Positions 16,385 through 26,348 of a DNA stretch of 64,000 nucleotides are shown piece after piece. The position numbers and the translations under genes are program-made. Each line of letters begins with the position of its first letter. The stretch's first letter is position 1. The stretch spans positions 124,001 through 188,000 of the forward strand of contig JBEVXD010000009.1 of the NCBI GenBank assembly GCA_040506275.1. Direction: 5' to 3'. Under the pieces are notes generated by a model, which was not told the origin of the DNA, searched no databases, and saw nothing but the letters and a program-made list of their open reading frames with translations. The DNA comes from Thiodiazotropha sp040506275. Its GTDB lineage: Bacteria; Pseudomonadota; Gammaproteobacteria; Chromatiales; Chromatiaceae.

Positions 16385-19198
16385 TCAACTCAATCTGCCA
16401 TGACACTGCTTATACTTTTTGCCTGAACCGCAAGGACAGGGTTCATTACGTCCAATCTTACGTCCATCACGGACGAAAGGCTGTTGGGATGGATCGTCTT
16501 TTTCCTCTCCCTCCCCAGTCGCAGGTTCACCAGAGAGTCCTTCGAAAGTCTCATGCTTGAACTCAAACTCATCAGCCCTGGTTTGCTGTTCCTGTAATGC
16601 CAACTCTTCAGGCATCTGTACCTGAACCTTGGAGAGTAGTGTCACCACCTCTTGCTTGATGCTGTCCAGCATGCTGGAAAACATTGCGAAGGCTTCGCGC
16701 TTGTACTCTTGTTTGGGATTTTTCTGCGCATAGCCACGCAGATGTATGCCCTGACGCAGATAGTCCATCGCAGCAAGATGCTCTTTCCAGTGACTATCCA
16801 CAGTCTGCAGCATCATCGCCTTTTCGAATTGACGCATGTTTTCTTCGCCAACCAGCTCTTGTTTGTCTCCATATCCTGAGGTCAACGTCTGCATGATCTT
16901 CTTTTTCAGTGTCTCTTCATGTAGATCGCTATCCGTATCAAGCCAGTTCTGTATCGGCCATTCACCACTGAATGCCTCGGCCAGGGCATCACTCAATCCG
17001 GGCACATCCCACTGCTCTTCGATACTGTCGCGAGGGATATGGTCATGGAACACCTGATCCAGTACATCTTCACGCAATGCTGTGATGGAATCAGAGATAT
17101 CCGTGGTATCCATCAACTCATTACGCTGCTCATAGACCACTTTACGCTGGTCATTGGCAACATCGTCATACTCAAGCAACTGCTTACGTATATCAAAGTT
17201 GCGCCCTTCCACCTTCCGCTGAGCATTCTCAATCGCTCGCGATACCCAAGGGTGTTCGATCGCTTCACCTTTTTCCATTCCCAGCTTCTGCATCAGACCA
17301 CCCACTTTATCGGATGCAAAGATCCGCATCAGGTTATCCTGCAATGAGAGATAGAAGCGGCTTGAGCCTGGATCGCCCTGACGACCTGAACGACCACGAA
17401 GCTGGTTGTCGATACGTCGGGACTCATGGCGCTCAGTACCAATCACATGAAGTCCACCCGACTCCAGCACTTGCTTGTGAATATTGTTCCATGACTCGGT
17501 ATGCGCTTTCCCTGCATCACTCTCAGCATCTTCACCGAGGGCTTCGAGTTCGGTCTCCAGATTACCGCCAAGCACGATATCGGTACCTCGACCTGCCATG
17601 TTGGTGGCGATCGTAACGGCACCTGGACGCCCTGCCTGGGCAACAATCATAGCTTCCTGTTCGTGATGCTTTGCATTCAGTACCTTATGCGGCACTTTTG
17701 CTTTATCAAGCAACTCTGAAACCAGCTCAGAAGACTCAATCGACGCAGTACCAACAAGTACCGGCTGCCCCCGCTTAACACAATCCTGAACATCCTCCAG
17801 AATCGCCTGATACTTCTCGTCAGGGGTGAGATAGACCAGATCGCCCATATCATTGCGGATCATTGCCTGATTGGTTGGAATAACCACAACTTCGAGACCG
17901 TAGATCTGCTGGAACTCAAAGGCTTCAGTATCTGCCGTACCTGTCATGCCGGAGAGCTTTTCGTAGAGACGGAAGTAGTTCTGAAAGGTAATCGAAGCCA
18001 GGGTCTGGTTTTCGTTCTGAATCTCAACCCCTTCCTTCGCTTCAACTGCCTGATGCTGGCCATCCGACCAACGACGTCCCGGCATGGTACGTCCGGTGAA
18101 CTCGTCGACGATGATGATCTGACCATCTTTTACGATGTAGTCCACATTACGTTGGAAAAGTGCATGTGCACGCAATGCGGCGTTGGCATGGTGCATGAGG
18201 ATAATGTTTCCGCTATCGTAGAGGCTCGCTCCCTCTTCCAGCAGACCTGCCTCGGTCAGCATCTCTTCTACATGCTGATGACCCTCTTCACTGAAATAGA
18301 CCTGACGGGCCTTCTCATCCACTGAAAAATCACCAGGACCGAAATCGGGTTTACCCTCTTCATTAGTAATCGGGTCCTGACGAGTCAGGCGAGGAATTAT
18401 ATGATTGACCGCTTTGTAGAGCTCTGATGAATCGTCCGTAGGCCCGGAGATGATCAGTGGTGTACGCGCCTCATCGATGAGAATCGAATCAACTTCGTCG
18501 ACGATCGCAAAAAAGGGTGGACGTTGAACCCGCTGATCAGAACTGAAGGCCATGTTGTCGCGAAGATAATCAAAGCCATACTCATTGTTTGTGCCATAGG
18601 TGATATCGGCGCCATAGGCTTCCCGACGGGTCACTGGACGCAAGTGAAGGTAGCCACCGTCTGAACCGTCATATTCCGGGTCATATATAAACGATGAACT
18701 ATCCGGCCCCATGCCACCTGACGAGTTGATTACCCCGGTGCTCAATCCCAAACGATGGTAGACTCTGCCCATCCAGGCCGCGTCTCTGCGAGCCAAATAG
18801 TCGTTCACAGTCACCACATGGACGCCTTTGCCTGGCAAGGCATTCAGATAAGCTGCCAGGGTCGCTACCAGGGTTTTACCCTCACCGGTACGCATCTCAG
18901 CAATCTTGCCCTGATGCAGTACCATGCCACCGATCATCTGTACATCGAAATGGCGCATCTGCATCACTCGCCGCCCAACTTCGCGGACAACGGCAAACGC
19001 TTCCTGCATCAGGCTATCCAGTGATTCCCCTGCTTCCAGCCTGGCACGGAAATCCGCTGTTTTTTGTTGTAGCGCCTCTTCGGAGAGTTGTTCAATATCG
19101 GACTCCAGAGCATTGATCTGGGAGACCGTTTTTGTCATTCGTTTTACCAGTCGATCATTACGACTGCCGAAGATCTTTGTAAAGATTTTACTAACCAT
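16385..19198 (-). CDS. secA: Protein translocase ATPase SecA
   Basis: Motor ATPase that drives unfolded preproteins through SecYEG at the inner membrane. The 937-aa protein has Walker A MRTGEGKTLVATL near residue 105, DEVDSILIDEARTPLIISG (DEAD-type motif II), NMAGRGTDIVLGG, QLRGRSGRQGDPGSSRF, and the C-terminal zinc-binding CPCGSGKKYKQCHG that contacts SecB. Length fits proteobacterial SecA. argJ follows directly. Unlike E. coli there is no secM upstream; an M23 peptidase gene occupies that place. Confidence 0.98.
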   Translation of the reverse strand: MVSKIFTKIFGSRNDRLVKRMTKTVSQINALESDIEQLSEEALQQKTADFRARLEAGESLDSLMQEAFAVVREVGRRVMQMRHFDVQMIGGMVLHQGKIAEMRTGEGKTLVATLAAYLNALPGKGVHVVTVNDYLARRDAAWMGRVYHRLGLSTGVINSSGGMGPDSSSFIYDPEYDGSDGGYLHLRPVTRREAYGADITYGTNNEYGFDYLRDNMAFSSDQRVQRPPFFAIVDEVDSILIDEARTPLIISGPTDDSSELYKAVNHIIPRLTRQDPITNEEGKPDFGPGDFSVDEKARQVYFSEEGHQHVEEMLTEAGLLEEGASLYDSGNIILMHHANAALRAHALFQRNVDYIVKDGQIIIVDEFTGRTMPGRRWSDGQHQAVEAKEGVEIQNENQTLASITFQNYFRLYEKLSGMTGTADTEAFEFQQIYGLEVVVIPTNQAMIRNDMGDLVYLTPDEKYQAILEDVQDCVKRGQPVLVGTASIESSELVSELLDKAKVPHKVLNAKHHEQEAMIVAQAGRPGAVTIATNMAGRGTDIVLGGNLETELEALGEDAESDAGKAHTESWNNIHKQVLESGGLHVIGTERHESRRIDNQLRGRSGRQGDPGSSRFYLSLQDNLMRIFASDKVGGLMQKLGMEKGEAIEHPWVSRAIENAQRKVEGRNFDIRKQLLEYDDVANDQRKVVYEQRNELMDTTDISDSITALREDVLDQVFHDHIPRDSIEEQWDVPGLSDALAEAFSGEWPIQNWLDTDSDLHEETLKKKIMQTLTSGYGDKQELVGEENMRQFEKAMMLQTVDSHWKEHLAAMDYLRQGIHLRGYAQKNPKQEYKREAFAMFSSMLDSIKQEVVTLLSKVQVQMPEELALQEQQTRADEFEFKHETFEGLSGEPATGEGEEKDDPSQQPFVRDGRKIGRNEPCPCGSGKKYKQCHGRLS

Positions 19199-19435
19199 TA
19201 ATCGGAGTTTCCGTCAGAATGCGAAATGTTTGCGATCATACAGCATGCAGTGGCGATGCAGAAGGTCAAGCTTTGTAGTATTAAACCAGCAACCCATTAA
19301 GTGGGGATTATTGCTCGGTAATTCAACCGCTGGTGTCGGCCAATCTTGAATGAGAGCCAAATGTGTGACACTAAGCAGTCATCACAATTCAGCTAATGCC
19401 CCAGAGAGTCATAAAATCATAGATGATCTGGAGAA

Positions 19436-20368
19436 TCAGCTTTTATTTCGTTTCGATAGAATATATTTTGTAGGGTCGACAATCTTGCCGTTGCGTACCA
19501 CTTCAAAATGTACATGTGGTCCTGTTGAACGACCGGTTGAACCCATTCTTGCAATCACCTGTCCCTGCTTGACACGCTCACCGATCTCAACCGTCACCTC
19601 GGAATTATGTCCATACCTGGTGATATAACCCTTGCCGTGATTCACTTCGACCAGCTTGCCGTAACCAGATCGATCATCGGCCCAGGTGACAACACCCGCA
19701 GCCACAGCGACAACATCAGATCCATCCTTGCCAGCGAAATCCATGCCTTTATGCATTGCTCGCTTACCTGTGAAAGGATCATTTCGCATGCCAAAGTAGG
19801 ATGAGATCCAGCCTTTTTTAACTGGACGCCCTGCGGGATGGAGCGAATCTTCGAGATTCGAATTCATAATCAGGTCCTCGACCAGATTAAGTTGCTGATA
19901 ACGATGTTCGATCATCGCTTCAAGCTGTTCCATCTCAAGTAGCAGATCTGGAAGTGCAGAAGTCTGACTGAGTGAAGATTTTGCGTCTGGACCACCAAGT
20001 GCCGGAGCGGTCTCGAAACTGAACTCACCTTTATCCAACCCACCAATAGTCACTAAACGTTCGCCGAGTGCATCAAGACGCAACAACTGGGATTGAATTT
20101 GACCAACCCGAATTGCCAATGCATCGATTCCACTCTGTGTATCCCGTTTAGCATCCTCCAGAAGCTGACGCTCCCGATCAAAACTGTTCTCTAGACTGGT
20201 AACCAATTGATGCTCAGGGAATTCAGTATCACTGACACCCATTTGATAACCGGCCCACAACATTGCCATACCAAACAGAAGACCAAGCCCCAGAAAAACA
20301 GCAGGCAGAAGCCACCTGGAGGCCATCCCATAATCTTGTCCAGCACCACGTAAATATATGATTTTCAT
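19436..20368 (-). CDS. M23-family (LytM-type) peptidase, membrane anchored
   Basis: A 310-aa envelope protein. An N-terminal membrane segment (residues about 17-40) is followed by a coiled-coil-like region (about 60-130) and a C-terminal peptidase M23 domain. Zinc ligands are seen in HKGMDFAGKDGSD and GPHVHFEV, with YGHNSEVTVEIGERVKQGQ typical of the LytM beta-barrel, so the catalytic site looks complete. Such proteins cut peptidoglycan cross-links or, when degenerate, activate amidases. It sits between dciA (divergent) and secA, next to the dcw cluster, a common gammaproteobacterial arrangement. Exact substrate unknown. Confidence 0.9.
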   Translation of the reverse strand: MKIIYLRGAGQDYGMASRWLLPAVFLGLGLLFGMAMLWAGYQMGVSDTEFPEHQLVTSLENSFDRERQLLEDAKRDTQSGIDALAIRVGQIQSQLLRLDALGERLVTIGGLDKGEFSFETAPALGGPDAKSSLSQTSALPDLLLEMEQLEAMIEHRYQQLNLVEDLIMNSNLEDSLHPAGRPVKKGWISSYFGMRNDPFTGKRAMHKGMDFAGKDGSDVVAVAAGVVTWADDRSGYGKLVEVNHGKGYITRYGHNSEVTVEIGERVKQGQVIARMGSTGRSTGPHVHFEVVRNGKIVDPTKYILSKRNKS

Positions 20369-20490
20369 CGCTAAATAATCATCAAAGTCAGACTGCTCTA
20401 ATACACTTCTTCGGTCAAAAACCTCCGAACTTTACCACTTTCCAAACAAAATGTGATGTTTTTTCTTCAAATCTGCTCTAAGCTCGCGCT

Positions 20491-20925
20491 ATGAAATCTT
20501 TGAGAAACATCGTTGATCGCAGCTCAACCCCTGCAAAATTAGGCAGGCAATTGGCCGATTACGATGCACTCTGCAAGCGGGTCAGATCGAGCTTGCCACC
20601 ACCTTTGGATCAACAGTTGAAGGCTACCGTGCTACAGGCAGGCACCCTCAGTCTATTTGTCTCGTCCCCGGTCTGGGCAAGCCGTTTGCGTTACGCCACG
20701 CCACAACTGATTGATCAATTGAAGAGACAGGGTTTAACAGTTGAAAGAGTGCGCACACGCGTACTACCCAACCAAAATACCGCCCCATTGCGGCCAAAAC
20801 ATAAGATGCGCAGTTTGAGTAGTGAAAACAGTGAAATGCTACGCCAGACGGCTGAGGCAATCATTGACCCCAAATTAAGCGAGGCGCTGCTAAAGCTGAG
20901 CAGACATGGGGAGAAGAGCGTCTGA
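20491..20925 (+). CDS. dciA: DciA-family (DUF721) replicative helicase loader
   Basis: A 144-aa protein of the DUF721/DciA family. DciA is known to load the replicative helicase DnaB in bacteria lacking the phage-derived DnaC. The diagnostic fold segment is seen in GTLSLFVSSPVWASRLRYATPQLIDQLKRQG (residues about 50-80), preceded by a helical N-terminus and followed by a basic, flexible tail. It is the only plus-strand gene between secA and lpxC. A short GC-rich hairpin (about 20940-20968) follows the stop. Identification rests on motif and genomic position. Confidence 0.85.
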   Translation: MKSLRNIVDRSSTPAKLGRQLADYDALCKRVRSSLPPPLDQQLKATVLQAGTLSLFVSSPVWASRLRYATPQLIDQLKRQGLTVERVRTRVLPNQNTAPLRPKHKMRSLSSENSEMLRQTAEAIIDPKLSEALLKLSRHGEKSV

Positions 20926-21007
20926 ATTGACGCTCTACAAGCCACCCAAGTTCAACACCAGGGGTGGCTGAAAGCCTATTAAGTTGATCCTGAATCGGTG
21001 GGTTCGT

Positions 21008-21925
21008 TCAGGTTGCAGTTAAATGTGCAGGCTGCATATAAGAGATCGGCGCATCCTCTGGCTCATCAAAGGTGATCTCTTCCCAGGCATCTTCCTGCAG
21101 AATCAGCTCTCTAAGCAGGCGATTATTCAAAGCATGCCCCGATTTATGTCCACTGAAGGCACCAACCAGACTGTGTCCCAATAGATAGAGATCACCAATT
21201 GCATCCAGAATTTTATGTTTTACGAATTCATCTTCGTAGCGCAGACCGTCAGTGTTCATCACCCGGTAGTCATCGACCACTACTGCATTGTCCAGACTGC
21301 CACCTAGGGCCAATTCCTTCTGTCGTAACATCTCTATATCACGCAAAAAGCCAAAGGTTCTCGCCCGACTGACCTCTCTGACAAAGGAGGTAGATGAGAA
21401 ATCAATCGTGGCAAATTGAGAACGTTCCTTGAATGCAGGATGGTCAAAGTCGATGGAAAAAGAGACCTTGAAGCCATCAAAAGGCTCGAAACTGGCGCGT
21501 TTGTCACCTTCCTGCACTTCAACTTTACGTTTGATACGGATGAACCGCTTGGCCTTGTTTTGCTCCTCGACACCTGCAGACTGCAGCAGAAACACGAAAG
21601 GCCCGGCACTACCATCCATGATCGGTACTTCCGCAGCGCTGACATCAACATAGGCATTATCAATACCCAGTCCAGCCAGGGCTGAGAGCAGATGCTCCAC
21701 AGTGGAGACCCTTACGCCACCCTGGACCAGGGTACTGGAGAGGCGTGTGTCACCGACATTTTCAGCGCAAGCACGAATTTCAACCGGTGGATCGAGATCT
21801 ACACGCCTGAAAATAATCCCTGTATCAGGAGCAGCAGGTCGCAGGGTAAGGTAGACCTTTTCCCCGGTGTGCAGCCCCACACCAGTAGCGCGTATCACGT
21901 TCTTCAACGTACGTTGCCAAATCAT
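21008..21925 (-). CDS. lpxC: UDP-3-O-acyl-N-acetylglucosamine deacetylase
   Basis: Zinc amidase for the committed step of lipid A synthesis, so the host cell is Gram-negative. The 305-aa protein starts MIWQRTLKNVIRATGVGLHTGEKV, the normal N-terminus. The open frame runs 21 codons further but without family similarity, and GGGAG precedes the 21925 ATG. Zinc-binding HLLSALAGLGIDNA and the later HKILDAIGDLYLLG and SGHALNN (catalytic region) are present. It follows ftsZ after 155 bp at the distal end of the dcw cluster, as in E. coli. Confidence 0.97.
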   Translation of the reverse strand: MIWQRTLKNVIRATGVGLHTGEKVYLTLRPAAPDTGIIFRRVDLDPPVEIRACAENVGDTRLSSTLVQGGVRVSTVEHLLSALAGLGIDNAYVDVSAAEVPIMDGSAGPFVFLLQSAGVEEQNKAKRFIRIKRKVEVQEGDKRASFEPFDGFKVSFSIDFDHPAFKERSQFATIDFSSTSFVREVSRARTFGFLRDIEMLRQKELALGGSLDNAVVVDDYRVMNTDGLRYEDEFVKHKILDAIGDLYLLGHSLVGAFSGHKSGHALNNRLLRELILQEDAWEEITFDEPEDAPISYMQPAHLTAT

Positions 21926-22080
21926 CGACTCGCAGCTCCCATTAACGAAACCGGGCATTAGCCCAAGAAAAGGCGCGAATGCTACCACAGGAGGAACAAC
22001 TGTAAAAACAGTTATATTCCCAACCTATCGAAACACGCTACCAAAACCTGTCATCACACTGTAACCAGGCAGATTCTACA

Positions 22081-23265
22081 CTAATCTGCCTGGCGGCGTA
22101 AAAAGGCAGGAATATCCAGGTAATCCAGGTTGCCATCAGCAGTTGCCACCGCAGCACTGCGGCCACTGTTGCCATTTCTCAACACTGTGGGTCGATCAAG
22201 CTCTCGGTAGTCATCCGGAACCTGCTGGGGGTCTTCGCTATCGACCAGTTTCACTGGCGCCAGATCCTCTACATTTGCAGGTTTTGGTATTTCGGCAGTG
22301 GCTCGTTCACTCACACCTAGCCCGGTTGCCACTACAGTCACACGCATATCGTTCTGCATATCCGGATCGATTACCGTCCCGACCACCACTGTGGCATCGT
22401 CATCTGCAAATTCACGTACAGTTGTACCGACTTCATCAAATTCGCCAATCGCCAGATTGAGTCCCGCAGTGATGTTGACCAATATACCTTTCGCCCCAGC
22501 CAGATTAACATCTTCCAGCAGTGGGCTACGGATGGCACGCTCGGCAGCTTCCCGCGCCCGATTATCACCATTGGCCTCGCCAGACCCCATCATGGCGGCC
22601 CCCATTTCGGACATAACCGTTCTCACATCAGCAAAATCCACATTGATCAGACCAGGACGGGTAATCAGCTCCGCAATCCCCTGAACAGCATGTAGTAGCA
22701 CGTCATTGGCCGACTTGAAGGCATTCAGCAGACTCATCTCCTTACCGAGAACGGCAAGAAGCTTTTCATTGGGGATGGTGATCAGAGAGTCAACATGCTT
22801 TCCAAGATCTTCCATACCCTGTTCTGCTATCTTCATCCGCTTACCCCCCTCGAAGCCAAAGGGTTTGGTGACCACTGCCACAGTCAGGATACCCAGATCC
22901 TTTGCAACCTGAGCAACCACTGGTGCAGCACCAGTACCTGTTCCGCCGCCCATACCGGCAGTGATAAAAACCATATCGGCACCAGTAAGTGCCTCCTCGA
23001 TCCGGTCTCTATCCTCTAGAGCAGCCTGTCGGCCAATCTCCGGGTTGGCTCCGGCACCCAATCCTTTGGTGATATCTGAACCCAGCTGCAGCAAGGTACG
23101 TACTTCACTGTTACGAAGTGCCTGGGCATCTGTGTTAGCACAGATGAAATCAACACCTTCAATCTCTCCAGTCAGCATATGGTTTATTGCGTTTCCGCCT
23201 CCGCCGCCAACACCAATTACTTTAATCACAGCATTCTGACTGTGTGTATCCATTAATTCGAACAT
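22081..23265 (-). CDS. ftsZ: Cell division protein FtsZ
   Basis: Tubulin-like GTPase forming the division ring. The 394-aa protein has the switch region VIGVGGGGGNAINHM at residues 16-30, the tubulin signature ITAGMGGGTGTGAAPVVA near residue 105, and the conserved C-terminal peptide LDYLDIPAFLRRQAD that binds FtsA and ZipA. A variable acidic linker precedes that peptide. It is the last division gene of the dcw cluster, 49 bp after ftsA. Confidence 0.98.
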   Translation of the reverse strand: MFELMDTHSQNAVIKVIGVGGGGGNAINHMLTGEIEGVDFICANTDAQALRNSEVRTLLQLGSDITKGLGAGANPEIGRQAALEDRDRIEEALTGADMVFITAGMGGGTGTGAAPVVAQVAKDLGILTVAVVTKPFGFEGGKRMKIAEQGMEDLGKHVDSLITIPNEKLLAVLGKEMSLLNAFKSANDVLLHAVQGIAELITRPGLINVDFADVRTVMSEMGAAMMGSGEANGDNRAREAAERAIRSPLLEDVNLAGAKGILVNITAGLNLAIGEFDEVGTTVREFADDDATVVVGTVIDPDMQNDMRVTVVATGLGVSERATAEIPKPANVEDLAPVKLVDSEDPQQVPDDYRELDRPTVLRNGNSGRSAAVATADGNLDYLDIPAFLRRQAD

Positions 23266-23314
23266 GGTCTACCTCCGCGTCTGTCGCGCCTAACAGATGT
23301 CAATAAAATAAATC

Positions 23315-24550
23315 TTAAAAATTGCCTTGAAACCAATGCTTCATTCTTTCCCATATTGCTTTCAGGCTTCCCTCATTTGCCAACTCCCGTCCCCCTTGGG
23401 CCCGGTTTCGTTGACCGAACAATAACAATCCCACACCAGTCGAATAGATCGGGTTTCGCACTACATCAGCCAATCCGCTGACATACTGCGGCACGCCTAA
23501 TCGCACCGGCATGTGAAAGACCTCTTCCGCCAGATCAATCACCCCCTCCATTTTTGAACTGCCGCCAGTCAGCACCACACCACCGGCAATAACATCCTCA
23601 AAGCCACTACGCCGCAGTTCGGCCTGGATCAGGGTCATCAATTCCTCATATCTTGGTTCAACCACCTCCGCCAGAGTCTGGCGGGAAAGCCTGCGAGGTG
23701 GTCTCTCTCCGATGCTGGGCACCTCGATAGTCTCATCGCTGGTGGCCAGTTGGGTTAATGCGCAGGCGTATTTAATCTTGATCTCTTCTGCATGCTGTGT
23801 CGGTGTACGCAGGGCCACAGCAATATCATTTGTCACCTGATCTCCAGCGATAGGGATCACCGCTGTATGACGAATGGACCCGCCGGTGAAAACGGCAATG
23901 TCGGTTGTTCCACCACCAATATCGACCAGGCAGACTCCCAACTCTTTCTCATCGTCACTCAGTACCGAGTAGCTGGAGGCAAGCTGTTCTAAAATCAGGT
24001 CGTCCACCTCCAACCCGCATCGTCGTACACATTTCACGATATTCTGCGCAGCACTCACGGCGCCGGTAACCATATGCACCCGAGCCTCCAGACGTACGCC
24101 GGACATGCCTACCGGATCCCGGATACCCTCTTGCTCATCGATGATGAACTCCTGGGGAAGAATGTGCAGAATCTTCTGATCAGCTGGAATCGCAACAGCA
24201 CGAGCTGCATCAATCACACGTTCAACATCGCTCTGACTCACCTCTTTATCTTTAATGGCGACGATACCGTGGGAGTTGAGACTGCGGATATGGCTACCGG
24301 CTATGCCGGCATACACCGAGTGGATCTCACAACCCGCCATCAGCTCCGCCTCTTCTACAGCACGTTGGATTGATTGAACGGTGGATTCAATATTCACCAC
24401 CACCCCTTTTTTAAGGCCGCGGGAGGTGTGGGAACCGATTCCAATGATTTCGATTCCATTGTCCGCTTTGATCTCGCCAACAATTGCCACCACCTTTGAG
24501 GTGCCGATGTCGAGCCCGATAATCAGGTTTTTCTCACTTCGTTTTGTCAT
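23315..24550 (-). CDS. ftsA: Cell division protein FtsA
   Basis: Actin-like ATPase tethering FtsZ to the membrane. The 411-aa protein begins with LIIGLDIGTSKVVAIVGE (phosphate 1 motif), later LVDIGGGTTDIAVFTGGSIRHT and GVVLTGGSSKMEGV. It ends in an amphipathic membrane-targeting helix, LKAIWERMKHWFQGNF. Length is typical (about 420 aa). Five bases separate it from ftsQ. Confidence 0.98.
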   Translation of the reverse strand: MTKRSEKNLIIGLDIGTSKVVAIVGEIKADNGIEIIGIGSHTSRGLKKGVVVNIESTVQSIQRAVEEAELMAGCEIHSVYAGIAGSHIRSLNSHGIVAIKDKEVSQSDVERVIDAARAVAIPADQKILHILPQEFIIDEQEGIRDPVGMSGVRLEARVHMVTGAVSAAQNIVKCVRRCGLEVDDLILEQLASSYSVLSDDEKELGVCLVDIGGGTTDIAVFTGGSIRHTAVIPIAGDQVTNDIAVALRTPTQHAEEIKIKYACALTQLATSDETIEVPSIGERPPRRLSRQTLAEVVEPRYEELMTLIQAELRRSGFEDVIAGGVVLTGGSSKMEGVIDLAEEVFHMPVRLGVPQYVSGLADVVRNPIYSTGVGLLLFGQRNRAQGGRELANEGSLKAIWERMKHWFQGNF

Positions 24551-24555
24551 TACAT

Positions 24556-25419
24556 CTACCCGTGACTTTCGCCCGTTGTCCTCAATGTGTAGTGGGAATC
24601 TGCACTGCTCGATATAGCACCTTCCCCAATAAGTCCCATTTTCTGTTGATCTCCATGCGCGGTCTGTTCTTCCTCATCTGGCAACCAATGCACTGAAAAA
24701 CCATTCGTATACCTCAAATCAACTTCGCCCGGTTGTCGATCCTGCTGGGCTATAAGGTCAGGATAGAGACGTACAAATCGAGTCAGTCTCGGTATTACAT
24801 CTCTTCGACCCAGTTGAAGAACCACCCTGTTGTCAGTTTTGATACTCCAAGCCTGGCGCGCATCCACCCAGACATGGGTCAGTTTCAATCCGACGGTATC
24901 AAGCAGGGTGTGCATGCGTTGAAATTCCCGGGTTATGGTTTTGGCATACTGAGCATCACCTACCAGCTTCACCAGACCATTCAATTCAGGTAATGCCTCA
25001 GGTGTGAAGACCACCCCCAACTGACTGACCATGGCATCCTTACCCCAATAGGCCAGGGGTGCGTGCTCTGTGACTTGAACCCGTAAAGTATCGGGCCAGA
25101 CCCGACGCACACTGGCACGTTTAACCCAAGCCATGCGTTCGATCTGCTCTTGCATACGTTTCAGATCGACACTGAAAAAACTGCCATTTACAGCTTGCGC
25201 CACAACCTGCTCCAAACGTTCCCTTTTGATAAACCGCATCTCACCGTCAACACCCACTGTCCGTACAGGCATCACGCCTGGATCATTAAGTTGTTTCCCT
25301 CCCCAGACGACTAGAGAGAGCAAGGCCACAGTGATCAATGCAGGTTTCAACCAGACCCTGCTCTTCTCGAAGAGAGTGACTGTTTTTTGCTCTTTTGCTC
25401 TACGGCGTTGAGTATTCAT
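24556..25419 (-). CDS. ftsQ: Cell division protein FtsQ
   Basis: Bitopic inner-membrane protein linking early and late divisome components. The 287-aa protein has a short basic cytoplasmic N-terminus, one membrane segment (residues about 28-44, LKPALITVALLSLVVWGG), and a POTRA domain starting MPVRTVGVDGEMRFI with AWVKRASVRRVWPDTLRVQVTEHAPLAYW. An FtsQ beta domain follows with TRFVRLYPDLIAQQDRQPGEVDLRYTNGFSVHW reduced to its usual motifs. Sits between ddl and ftsA, nearly abutting both. Confidence 0.95.
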   Translation of the reverse strand: MNTQRRRAKEQKTVTLFEKSRVWLKPALITVALLSLVVWGGKQLNDPGVMPVRTVGVDGEMRFIKRERLEQVVAQAVNGSFFSVDLKRMQEQIERMAWVKRASVRRVWPDTLRVQVTEHAPLAYWGKDAMVSQLGVVFTPEALPELNGLVKLVGDAQYAKTITREFQRMHTLLDTVGLKLTHVWVDARQAWSIKTDNRVVLQLGRRDVIPRLTRFVRLYPDLIAQQDRQPGEVDLRYTNGFSVHWLPDEEEQTAHGDQQKMGLIGEGAISSSADSHYTLRTTGESHG

Positions 25420-25421
25420 CT

Positions 25422-26348
25422 TTAATGCTTCGCCTCAAGCGTGGTTTGAAGAATACGCAGCACCAATTCATCGAATGTGTATCCAGCTACTTTTGCCGAC
25501 ATTGGCACCAGACTATGATCAGTCATACCGGGTATGGTGTTGACTTCAATCAGCCAGGGCTGCTGATCCTGGTCAAGCATCAGATCTACTCTGCCCCAAC
25601 CTGAGGCTCCCACAGCTTCAAAGGCCTGCTTGCAGAGCGCTTGAAGATTTTTTTCCTCTGCTTCTGGCAAGCCGCATGGACAGTGATAGCTGGTGGTATC
25701 CGAACTGTATTTAGCTTGATAGTCATAAAACTGATGCGGCGTTTCCAAACGGATTAAAGGCAACATCTCATCGTTTACAACAGCAGCTGTATATTCAGCA
25801 CCTTCCACCCAGCGCTCAGCCAGAACCCGTGTGTCGTACTCCCGAGCGGTCTCCCAGGCCCGTTGCAGTTGATCCCGGTTTTCCACTTTGCTCATACCGA
25901 TACTTGAACCTTCTGCGCTCGGTTTGACTATTAGGGGATAACCCAGTGCATCGGCCCGATCCAGATCTTCGCTCAGTTGCATCAATACTGCATCCGGGGT
26001 TGGTAATGACATACCCCGCCACAGGGCTTTGGTTCGATGTTTCTCCATTGCAAGTGCAGATCCAAGCACACCGGTTCCTGTGTAGGGCAAGCCGAGGGTC
26101 TCCAGGGCACCCTGCATCGAACCATCCTCTCCACCGCGTCCATGCAACATAATGAAGACCCGATCGTATCCCTCTGATTCGAGTCGCTGGAGGATGCTTC
26201 CGTCTACATCAATACCCAGGGCATCCACACCGCTACGCTGCAGGGATGACAAAACAGCACTGCCACTTCTCAGGGAGATCTCCCGCTCAGCGGAACTCCC
26301 CCCCATGAGTACTGCAACTTTGCCAAACTTTTCGCTCATTTCAGCCAT
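25422..26348 (-). CDS. ddl: D-alanine--D-alanine ligase
   Basis: ATP-grasp enzyme making the D-Ala-D-Ala end of the peptidoglycan stem peptide. The 308-aa protein has VLMGGSSAEREISLRSG, HGRGGEDGSMQGALE, PLIVKPSAEGSSIGMSKV, and near the C-terminus GWGRVDLMLDQDQQPWLIEVNTIPGMTDHSLVP with the metal-binding E/N residues. Size and cluster position fit DdlB. The murB stop directly abuts its ATG (TAA-ATG). Confidence 0.97.
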   Translation of the reverse strand: MAEMSEKFGKVAVLMGGSSAEREISLRSGSAVLSSLQRSGVDALGIDVDGSILQRLESEGYDRVFIMLHGRGGEDGSMQGALETLGLPYTGTGVLGSALAMEKHRTKALWRGMSLPTPDAVLMQLSEDLDRADALGYPLIVKPSAEGSSIGMSKVENRDQLQRAWETAREYDTRVLAERWVEGAEYTAAVVNDEMLPLIRLETPHQFYDYQAKYSSDTTSYHCPCGLPEAEEKNLQALCKQAFEAVGASGWGRVDLMLDQDQQPWLIEVNTIPGMTDHSLVPMSAKVAGYTFDELVLRILQTTLEAKH